DNA of 6,103 nt, from contig CADCTM010000264.1 of NCBI GenBank assembly GCA_902805485.1, positions 1,266 through 7,368 of the forward strand. The letters are read 5' to 3'. Below, in pieces: positions 1-4,599 of the stretch (within the stretch, counting starts at the first letter, position 1; every line of letters begins with the position of its first letter). A model generated the notes under the pieces. It was not told the origin of the DNA. It made no database searches and was given only the letters and a program-made list of their open reading frames with translations. The DNA is from an uncultured Coleofasciculus sp. (lineage in GTDB: Bacteria > Cyanobacteriota > Cyanobacteriia > Cyanobacteriales > Coleofasciculaceae). The position numbers and the translations under genes are program-made.

Positions 1-287
1 TTCCCTTCCTGATTAATGCGATTATAAAACTCCCGTAAATAACTTAAATCAAAGGTAAAAAGATTTTCTAATAACTCAGGAGTGATTGAAGGAATACTGC
101 CCAAACGGGTAATTACTTGTGAAAGCATCACCAAAACCCCATATTCTGGTTCAATTTGAACACGGCGGTCTTTTTGAACAGCAATTTCATCTTTAGCCGT
201 TGCCAGACGCATTACCCCTTGGCGATGAAGATTTCCCTGAGCATCAACTAATCCTCTAGGTAAGATAAAATTAAATTCTGTGTTCAT
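1..287 (-). CDS. Tail-assembly-chaperone-like CIS protein, second copy (partial, C-terminus off window)
   Basis: Starts at ATG 287-285 with a clear GGAG ribosome binding site at 298-295, 7 bases upstream, and stays open to the window edge, giving 95 codons without a stop. The reading is MNTEFNFILPRG at the start and FDLSYLREFYNRIN near the edge. It is a paralogue of the next gene upstream (339-656): by eye about 47 of 93 aligned residues are identical, including GNLHR.GVMRL, VITRLG and FDLSYL/CDLSYL. The overall pattern (short beta start, a 'D..G..' turn, central acidic DEI, then a helical half ending in D.SYL..FY..IN) resembles Mu gp41/gpE-type tail assembly chaperones (Phage_TAC families), which guard tube or tape-measure proteins before assembly. 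That family link is inferred from pattern and operon place. The role as a chaperone is unproven; the gene itself is secure. Confidence 0.8.
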   Translation of the reverse strand, partial: MNTEFNFILPRGLVDAQGNLHRQGVMRLATAKDEIAVQKDRRVQIEPEYGVLVMLSQVITRLGSIPSITPELLENLFTFDLSYLREFYNRINQEG

Positions 288-331
288 CGCTATGCTCCGA
301 TTAAAAATGTAAAATTAGAAACTCATAAGTA

Positions 332-359
332 TTAATTTCTAATTCTTAATTTTTAATTC
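332..359. repeat. Heptanucleotide short tandem repeat (STRR-like), four 7-base units
   Basis: On the plus strand the units are TTAATTT, CTAATTC, TTAATTT and TTAATTC, four consecutive 7-mers differing at two positions. On the minus (coding) strand this reads as RAATTAR units. Heptamer STRRs are a known class of dispersed repeat in filamentous cyanobacteria. The array lies at the 3' end of the upstream chaperone-like gene and contains its stop codon (TAG, 341-339), so the last residues LKIKN are encoded by repeat sequence. Confidence 0.65.
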
Positions 360-656
360 TTCTTCCTGCTCTAGTTCATTAATTTGGCGATAAAACTTCT
401 GGAGATAACTGAGGTCACAGGCAAAAAAACCTTCAACAACAGTAGGACTGACTTCCTCCAAAGCCCCAAGGCGGGTAATCACGCGAGAGAGAATGATTAC
501 CGTTGCATAAGCGGGATTAGATTTTACACGGGGGTCGCGCATCGGCACAATTTCATCCATCGCCCTTGACAAACGCATCACCCCAATTCGATGGAGGTTG
601 CCATCTTCATCTAGATAGCCCTTGGGTAAAGTAAATTCAAACTCAGTTTGCAACAT
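339..656 (-). CDS. Tail-assembly-chaperone-like CIS protein, first copy
   Basis: 105 residues starting MLQTEFEFTLPKG. Residues about 4-33 carry the block shared with the downstream copy (TEF.F.LP.G...GNLHR.GVMRL); residues 53-64 hold ILSRVITRLG and residues 80-94 CDLSYLQKFYRQIN. There is no signal peptide or membrane segment, so it should be cytoplasmic. Length, shape and place just after the two tube genes fit a phage tail assembly chaperone (gp41/gpE-like), which would keep tube or tape-measure subunits soluble before polymerisation; this is inference. The start ATG has only a poor ribosome site (UAGG touching the ATG) and lies 25 bases after the tube-2 stop, so translation may depend on ribosomes from the upstream gene. 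The C-terminal tail EQEEELKIKN is low complexity and ends inside a heptamer repeat. Confidence 0.82.
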   Translation of the reverse strand: MLQTEFEFTLPKGYLDEDGNLHRIGVMRLSRAMDEIVPMRDPRVKSNPAYATVIILSRVITRLGALEEVSPTVVEGFFACDLSYLQKFYRQINELEQEEELKIKN

Positions 657-667
657 CCTATTTTATT

Positions 668-675
668 GCGATCGC
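668..675. repeat. HIP1 octameric palindrome GCGATCGC
   Basis: Perfect GCGATCGC between the second tube gene and the first chaperone-like gene. HIP1 is strongly over-represented in many cyanobacterial genomes, so this supports the host assignment. It is the only full copy I found in the window. Confidence 0.8.
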
Positions 676-681
676 GCTGCT

Positions 682-1191
682 TTAAGCAGATCGCCTAAAC
701 TCTTCAATCGCCACTTCCAGCTCCTCAATTTCCAATTCATTACTAGAAGCATTGACATCTGTCAAAGTATAACTGGTCGGCCAAGCTCTCTGAAATTCAA
801 ACCTCGCTTGGATTGTACCTGCCTGGTCATAGATCGTCAAAGAACCATCGCGGCGTTGTCTCAATTGCGAATCTTTTTCCGCCCATTTCCCCGCCTGCAC
901 TGCCTCAAACCATTTCCACAGCGTCATCGAACAAGTCATTCCCCGGCGTAAAACCAGATTATTCGTCTTAACATTACCCGGAACTTTAGTACGAACGACT
1001 AAACCATGTTTAGATTTACCCCACTTTTGCGGAGTCACCTCACAAACCTCAATCACCTCAGCCGTCTGCTTAAAACCTTTGCACTCCATAAAGTAGGCAT
1101 CTACTGGGTCTTTACTATCATCCAGCTTCAGCTCCACATAGAAACGGCAAGTTGTGAGAATTTCTGGAAAATTGTTAATCAGGTTTGGCAT
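682..1191 (-). CDS. Second tail tube protein, T4 gp19/TIGR02241 family (tube initiator or adaptor)
   Basis: 169 residues from ATG 1191-1189 (MPNLINNFPEIL). The frame runs on to a TTG at 1206, but TAGGAGGG at 1202-1195 lies inside that extension and fits this ATG (4-base spacer) or the adjoining ATG at 1194. The protein shows the gp19-like phage tail tube layout: an opening beta strand CRFYVELKL (15-23), the loop ECKGF (36-40), VRTKVPGN (66-73) followed by LVLRRGMTCSMTLWKW (79-94), then LTIYDQAG (118-125), the strand RFEFQRAWPTSY (130-141) and an acidic end ELEIEELEVAIEEF. Tube proteins of this family stack as hexameric rings inside the sheath; CIS clusters often encode two or more, the extra one capping or starting the tube at the baseplate. 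This copy is closer to the 'LKRGLT..LWDW' type than its neighbour, suggesting the initiator role, which is inference. Confidence 0.9.
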   Translation of the reverse strand: MPNLINNFPEILTTCRFYVELKLDDSKDPVDAYFMECKGFKQTAEVIEVCEVTPQKWGKSKHGLVVRTKVPGNVKTNNLVLRRGMTCSMTLWKWFEAVQAGKWAEKDSQLRQRRDGSLTIYDQAGTIQARFEFQRAWPTSYTLTDVNASSNELEIEELEVAIEEFRRSA

Positions 1192-1194
1192 CAT

Positions 1195-1202
1195 CCCTCC
1201 TA
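1195..1202 (-). promoter_or_regulatory. Strong ribosome binding site TAGGAGGG that decides the tube-2 start
   Basis: On the minus strand TAGGAGGG is directly followed by ATGATG. It is a near-perfect anti-SD match. It argues against the TTG start at 1206, which has no such site upstream, and favours the second ATG (1191), since the first (1194) is only about one base away. Confidence 0.75.
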
Positions 1203-1246
1203 GCAAGGGCGCTTCTTGAACAGGGCTTAAATCGGCATCTTCTCCT

Positions 1247-1274
1247 CCCTTAAAAAGGCCGGAGCGACCGGAGC
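1247..1274. repeat. Fragment of dispersed intergenic repeat between the two tube genes
   Basis: CCCTTAAAAAGG at 1247-1258 is the exact reverse complement of CCTTTTTAAGGG at 1902-1913, on the other side of the inner-tube gene. It is followed by a 7-base direct repeat CCGGAGC (1259-1265 and 1268-1274), and CCGGAG also recurs inverted at 1931-1936. This looks like a decayed C/G-rich extragenic repeat of the kind scattered in cyanobacterial genomes. The remaining part of the 1192-1357 gap shows a G6 run (1297-1302) and no gene. Confidence 0.45.
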
Positions 1275-1357
1275 AAAGCGTGAGGATGAGGAGCTTGGGG
1301 GGATCATAATCTGGCGCTACCCACCCAGCATCACCATCCCCAGCCCCCTACCTAACC

Positions 1358-1825
1358 TTATTGCACCCGCTCAATACCTTCGTGAACTACAGTTATGCTT
1401 TCGCTAGCCACATCAGTGCCACCCGCTTCGAGCTTCGGTCCTTCATACTTCGTCGGGTAACAATTAACCATTTCCCAACGCGCCTTCATCTCCCCCCCTT
1501 GGTCGTAGACAGTCACTGACATCGCTTTACGCATCTTCGTCCAGTCAGACTTACCGCCTGCATTTTTGTTGCAGTCTGCATACCACTTGTAGAAGTCAGT
1601 GTTGGTAGTTGCGACATACTTGACCGTTACAGGTTGAAACTTAACGCGAGTGGGAGCAGCTTGACGAAGGTTAATAGCATTTTTTGCTGAACCGAGAACT
1701 TTGTCACCACCGGCGGCGGGATTTTCCGAAGACAAACCAGTTACTTCAAGAATCATCTTATCTGTCAAACCATCAGCCTCACAGTAAAATCGACAAGCGA
1801 CTAGTAATTCATCTGTTGCGGGCAT
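1358..1825 (-). CDS. Inner tail tube protein, gp19/Hcp-like (main CIS tube subunit)
   Basis: 155 residues from ATG 1825-1823, with AAGGAG at 1840-1835 and a 9-base spacer. The layout is that of gp19-type tube subunits: N-terminal strand ELLVACRFYCEADGL (6-20), the loop ILEVTGLSSE (25-34), INLRQAAPTRVKFQPVTVKY (51-70), the helix DFYKWYADCN (77-86), then MRKAMSVTVYDQGGEMKARWEMVNCYPTKY (98-127), ending SITVVHEGIERV. Hexameric rings of such proteins build the rigid inner tube that is driven through a target membrane when the sheath contracts. Length is normal for the family. It sits directly after the sheath gene, as in most CIS and R-type tail clusters, and is shorter and less charged than the second tube protein, which fits the bulk tube subunit. 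The 169-base leader with a palindrome and a good ribosome site may allow expression higher than the sheath. The family assignment is firm; its being the major tube is inference. Confidence 0.92.
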   Translation of the reverse strand: MPATDELLVACRFYCEADGLTDKMILEVTGLSSENPAAGGDKVLGSAKNAINLRQAAPTRVKFQPVTVKYVATTNTDFYKWYADCNKNAGGKSDWTKMRKAMSVTVYDQGGEMKARWEMVNCYPTKYEGPKLEAGGTDVASESITVVHEGIERVQ

Positions 1826-1901
1826 AATTCAATACTCCTTAAGCTTGATCAAAGTTCCTAGAACAACCATTAGACACTTCTTGTATGAATCAGGAATTGC
1901 T

Positions 1902-1964
1902 CCTTTTTAAGGGGAAAAACCCGATTAAAACTCCGGTTCCCCCCAAATTTGGGGGGTTAGGGAG
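1902..1964. repeat. C/G-rich palindromic intergenic element between sheath and tube genes
   Basis: A perfect 18-base palindrome, CCCCCCAAATTTGGGGGG, lies at 1939-1956. It is framed by complementary outer arms CTCC (1931-1934) and GGAG (1961-1964) across symmetrical 4-base mismatched stretches. Next to it, CCTTTTTAAGGG (1902-1913) matches inverted sequence at 1247-1258. In the operon transcript the palindrome folds as a short, very stable G/C stem between the sheath and tube cistrons. No U-tract follows it on the minus strand (AACCGGAG comes next), so it is more like an extragenic repeat or an mRNA-stabilising or processing hairpin than a terminator. Confidence 0.65.
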
Positions 1965-1994
1965 GCAAACTTCAATTCCTGCTAGAACTCTACT

Positions 1995-3632
1995 CTATTC
2001 ATCCTCACCACTCCACTGACTGATACGGAAGATCACAAATTCTGCAGGTCGCACTGGACAGACGCCGATTTCCACATATAAACGACCCAACATCATTGTG
2101 TCAGGAGTGTTGAGTTCACCATCACACTTAACATAAAACGCCTGCTCTGGCGTAGCGCCAAACAAAGCACCTTCCCGCCAAATTCGTTCCAAGAAATTAT
2201 TCACCGTCCGTCTGACACGCGCCCACAAATCTTCATCGTTTGGCTCGAATACTACCCACTGCGTTCCCAGCTCAATTGATTTCTCAATGTAACTAATTAG
2301 ACGGCGGACGCTGATGTAACGCCATTCCGTCTTATCGGGTTCTACTAAAGTCCTAGCTCCCCAAATCTTAATCCCCCGGTTCGGGAATGAGCGGATGCAG
2401 TTAATTCCGATTGGGTTCAACAACTCCTGTTCCCGGAAGTTGCAATCATATGCCAAACCGATGACACCCCTGGGGGTTTCATTCGCTGGTGCCTTATAAA
2501 CGCCGCGTGTTTCATCAGTACGCGACCAAACTCCCAACATATGACCACAGGGAGGAACAGCGATCGGTCTGCCACCATTCCGGGGATTTGCTACCTTAAT
2601 CCAGGGATAGTACAGGGCGGCAAACATCGAACGGCGGTTAAATTGATTCAACCACTGGACGACGTGCTGGGGCTTAACTTTATCAGGCGGTGGGTCGAGA
2701 ACTACCATCCGGTTCGGGGGGTTGGGGGAGGAGTTTTCGCACAAGCTAATCATCAGCTCCATAATGCCATGAACCTGCTCGATATCCATGACACCAGCTT
2801 CATAAGCACGCATCAAGTCGGGACAAGCAAGCATGGTGATTTCATCAATCTCAAAAATCCCTTGGATACCCGTGCGCTCATCACGTATTCCTTGCACCTC
2901 TTGCGCCAACCGCTCTGGGCTAGATACAACTGGGGGCAGGCTCACCTCATACCGTCCATTAGCAGGTCGTCGCGCCAGGGGTTGTCCAATTTGGGACATA
3001 TCTGCCACCTCGACAAATGAAGACTCTTGGAGCGCTGTCACCACATAAGTAGCCGCTTCGGCTTCCGGGTTCATGGTCAGGTGTTCGTAGCGTTCCAGTT
3101 CCTCGCCATCCCGACTAATTAACACCGTAAAGTATTCCCCGGTATTAAAGGGGGGTTCTGCTTCCGAGTCTTCCGGGAGTGGGGTAGGTTCACCTGGCAA
3201 AATTGCCACATCTACCCGTCCATTTTCGATTTCTTCCGGCTGCATGGTAAACAGCAACGCTGGACGGTTTCCCCCGGAGGTTTTAATTTTTAAACCAGTT
3301 TCTTCCGGAGGCGGTGGCTCTGTACCGGGGAGTTGTGTACCGATGCTTGTTATCCAACAGCGCCCACCTCCATTTAAGAACCAGCCGTTGACGGCAAAGG
3401 GCAAGTAGGCATTAAAGTCTGTATATCCATCGGAGCCTTGTTTGGCAAAGTACTCCATGTACTGGCTCCAGCTTGTTACCAACATGGGTTTGCCCACTTC
3501 GGCTTCACCACGTACATCTTCGGTAAAGCCAATAAATCCCGCTATATTGGTTTGAATACCTTCTATTGGGCGGCTGCCCCGGTCAATTTCTTCAACGTAT
3601 ACACCAGGAGCAAAATAATCGAGTCTTGCCAT
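1995..3632 (-). CDS. Contractile tail sheath protein
   Basis: 545 residues from ATG 3632-3630, with AGGTGA at 3645-3640 as ribosome site. The N-terminus is the sheath signature: YFAPGVYVEEIDRGSRPI (6-23) followed by TNIAGFIGFTEDVRGEA (28-44), and WFLNGGGRCWI at 84-94. Residues about 100-240 form a more variable insert with proline/glutamate stretches (PGTEPPPPEETG, TPLPEDSEAEPP). The conserved C-terminal part runs from LACPDL (268-273) through MVVLDPP (309-315), GVYKAPAN (377-384), LNPIGINCIRSFPNRGIKIW (405-424), the helix around SVRRLISYIEKSI, LWARVRRTVNNFLERIWREGALFGA (469-493), and VEIGVCPVRPAEFVIFRISQW (520-540), which gives the strand that links neighbouring subunits in contractile sheaths (Phage_sheath_1/1C). 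The protein forms the sleeve around the tube and shortens on firing. Length is normal for CIS sheaths. Residues 301-306 (SSPNPP) are encoded by a repeat-like C-rich tract (2708-2731), which is odd. Confidence 0.96.
   Translation of the reverse strand: MARLDYFAPGVYVEEIDRGSRPIEGIQTNIAGFIGFTEDVRGEAEVGKPMLVTSWSQYMEYFAKQGSDGYTDFNAYLPFAVNGWFLNGGGRCWITSIGTQLPGTEPPPPEETGLKIKTSGGNRPALLFTMQPEEIENGRVDVAILPGEPTPLPEDSEAEPPFNTGEYFTVLISRDGEELERYEHLTMNPEAEAATYVVTALQESSFVEVADMSQIGQPLARRPANGRYEVSLPPVVSSPERLAQEVQGIRDERTGIQGIFEIDEITMLACPDLMRAYEAGVMDIEQVHGIMELMISLCENSSPNPPNRMVVLDPPPDKVKPQHVVQWLNQFNRRSMFAALYYPWIKVANPRNGGRPIAVPPCGHMLGVWSRTDETRGVYKAPANETPRGVIGLAYDCNFREQELLNPIGINCIRSFPNRGIKIWGARTLVEPDKTEWRYISVRRLISYIEKSIELGTQWVVFEPNDEDLWARVRRTVNNFLERIWREGALFGATPEQAFYVKCDGELNTPDTMMLGRLYVEIGVCPVRPAEFVIFRISQWSGEDE
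2708..2731. repeat. Repeat-like C/G tract inside the sheath gene
   Basis: On the plus strand TCCGGTTC (2708-2715) is followed by GGGGGGTTGGGGGAGG (2716-2731). The intergenic element has the same TCCGGTTC (1932-1939) and then, after 11 more bases, GGGGGGTTAGGGAGG (1951-1965). The coding tract thus looks like the intergenic element with one palindrome arm removed. It encodes sheath residues around SSPNPPNR. The reading frame is intact. Confidence 0.45.
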
Positions 3633-3674
3633 GAGTGGTTCACCTGTGTTGGATAGTAGTTGGCATCATGCCGG

Positions 3675-4253
3675 TTACAAACTTGCTTTGACTGGGTTGG
3701 GGTAGTTGGGATTGGTCAGATCTCCTTGCCTTGATAGTGCCTGAAGCCCATTATTTTGCAGGTGAAAGGGTGTTGTCACTGTCACACATAAAGCGGCACG
3801 TAAGGGCACACCCAAGGCACTCCACAAAGCGGCGGTATCAGTGGGATGAATCGTTGTAACGCTCATCGGTAAGTTACCATAACCGCGTAGTACAGGCGCT
3901 AATAAGTCTTCTGTGATGAAGGGGTGAGGCAGCAGCAGCATTAATGCCTCTGAAAGCAGATGCTGTTCGCCCAAGGCAGTATCGCCCCAAGCACTGACTA
4001 GAAACGACACATCAAACCAGTTGGCTCGGTCGTTCCCTGATCTCCCCTGCCGTTTCCCCTGATTATTGGTGTTTCCTGATCGAACTGAGGGCGACACCGG
4101 GTCGCTGGCTCGCAGGTCATAGCAATATAGGTTTAGCCCAGACCCTGTATTCTGTCGCCAACCCGGGTGATTAAAATCAATTTGCTCAGTCGTGATTAGA
4201 GAAGTCCCCCCAGCCAGTAGTCTTGCCAAGGTTTGGGCAACAGCAGGGATCAT
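3675..4253 (-). CDS. DUF4255 / Pvc16_N-type CIS cap (tail terminator) protein
   Basis: 192 residues from ATG 4253-4251. It opens MIPAVAQTLARLLAGGTSL, a helical start typical of DUF4255 (Pvc16_N) proteins, and continues with EQIDFNHPGW (23-32), a beta strand LNLYCYDLRAS (40-50), a basic, polar insert (SVRSGNTNNQGKRQGRSGND), WFDVSFLVSAWGDT (79-92), the helix HLLSEALMLLLPHPFI (98-113) and LGVPLRAALCVTVTTPF (147-163). Pvc16/Afp16-type proteins bind the distal end of the tube and sheath and fix particle length. It is the first gene of the operon, 42 bases before the sheath gene, and is followed by it as in many eCIS loci. I see no good Shine-Dalgarno sequence before the ATG, so initiation may be weak or depend on leader structure. 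Family assignment is confident; the precise role is from homologous systems. Confidence 0.9.
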   Translation of the reverse strand: MIPAVAQTLARLLAGGTSLITTEQIDFNHPGWRQNTGSGLNLYCYDLRASDPVSPSVRSGNTNNQGKRQGRSGNDRANWFDVSFLVSAWGDTALGEQHLLSEALMLLLPHPFITEDLLAPVLRGYGNLPMSVTTIHPTDTAALWSALGVPLRAALCVTVTTPFHLQNNGLQALSRQGDLTNPNYPNPVKASL

Positions 4254-4265
4254 GAGACTGGTTGG

Positions 4266-4299
4266 TAGATTGTACAGCTATAGATTAGAGATACAGCTA
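4266..4299. promoter_or_regulatory. Composite direct repeat in the CIS leader (TAGATT / TACAGCTA twice)
   Basis: TACAGCTA occurs at 4273-4280 and 4292-4299, start-to-start distance 19 bases, and each is preceded by TAGATT (4266-4271 and 4281-4286) at slightly different distance. The element lies 13-46 bases upstream of the Pvc16-type start codon, where a ribosome site would be expected but is not seen. It could be a two-site operator or an RNA-level control element; no known regulator is recognised. Confidence 0.35.
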
Positions 4300-4386
4300 A
4301 CCTGCTGGTTATTAGACTTTGGTCGAAACTTTAAAGAATTATGTGTTAAACGGCTTAATGGGCATCCGGCAAGACACAGTTAACTT

Positions 4387-4415
4387 AATATCTCCTAACG
4401 CACAGAGGTTGACAA
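4387..4415 (-). promoter_or_regulatory. Candidate sigma70-type promoter for the CIS operon
   Basis: On the minus strand TTGTCA (4415-4410) and GATATT (4392-4387) are separated by 17 bases: five of six and four of six matches to consensus at ideal spacing. Transcription would start near 4380 and give a leader of about 127 bases before the Pvc16-type ATG. The -35 box lies in TTGACAA, which also reads as a -35 (TTGACA, 4409-4414) on the other strand, but there without a good -10. Confidence 0.4.
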
Positions 4416-4530
4416 TTCTTAATAAGAAAATTCACTAATCTCCACCCTTGATGTAACTTAATATTGATGATTTATTTTATCCCCGGATCTGGAAGTCTTT
4501 CTTGAGTTTCAGGAGAAGCGATAAAATGAC

Positions 4531-4557
4531 TTGAATTTAAGTAGATTCAGTTAAAAT
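4531..4557 (+). promoter_or_regulatory. Weak candidate promoter for the histidine kinase gene
   Basis: TTGAAT (4531-4536) and TAAAAT (4552-4557) lie 15 bases apart, shorter than the usual 16-18, so this is tentative. A start near 4564 would give a leader of about 36 bases. The -10 box runs into the inverted copy of the TAACTTAAT motif. Confidence 0.25.
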
Positions 4558-4599
4558 TAAGTTACTTCTGCCGCAGTGTAGGATGCCAGGGAATTAGCA

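Larger units (their letters stand above)
4381..4564. repeat. Three copies of the 9-base motif TAACTTAAT in the divergent spacer
   Basis: TAACTTAAT is found at 4381-4389 and 4454-4462 on the plus strand, and inverted (ATTAAGTTA) at 4556-4564. The first two copies extend to an identical 11-mer, TAACTTAATAT. The first overlaps the predicted minus-strand -10 box (4392-4387), the third overlaps the predicted plus-strand -10 box (4552-4557). This placement would suit a regulator that acts on both promoters, but AT-rich sequence makes chance matches easier. Confidence 0.4.
4254..4599. other. Divergent intergenic control region (346 bases)
   Basis: AT-rich spacer between the start of the CIS operon (minus) and the start of the kinase gene (plus). 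I see no credible gene in it. It contains a predicted promoter for each direction, three copies of TAACTTAAT, a TACAGCTA direct repeat, and an inverted repeat TTCTTA-a-TAAGAA at 4416-4428 right beside the minus-strand -35 box. No rRNA, tRNA or CRISPR structure is present. Confidence 0.7.

Noticed and set aside
622..951. Plus-strand 109-residue open frame opposite the second tube gene
   Set aside because: Shadow of the gp19-type gene on the other strand; no ribosome site or family pattern.
1939..1956. Palindrome as an intrinsic terminator between sheath and tube
   Set aside because: No U-tract follows the stem on either strand, and the tube gene continues the same operon.
2716..2731. G-quadruplex in the sheath gene
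   Set aside because: Only two long G-runs and one GG are present, too few for a standard three-tetrad quadruplex.
2541..3020. Plus-strand 159-residue open frame inside the sheath gene
   Set aside because: Fully antisense to strongly conserved sheath sequence; its product has no recognisable pattern.
1..4253. Ordinary prophage or type VI secretion locus
   Set aside because: A DUF4255 protein beside sheath and two gp19-type tube proteins fits a contractile injection system; no capsid, portal, terminase, integrase or TssB/TssC-type split sheath is seen. A prophage cannot be fully excluded because the flank beyond position 1 is missing.
4409..4439. Plus-strand promoter starting with TTGACA
   Set aside because: The -35 match is perfect but no acceptable -10 lies 16-18 bases downstream.
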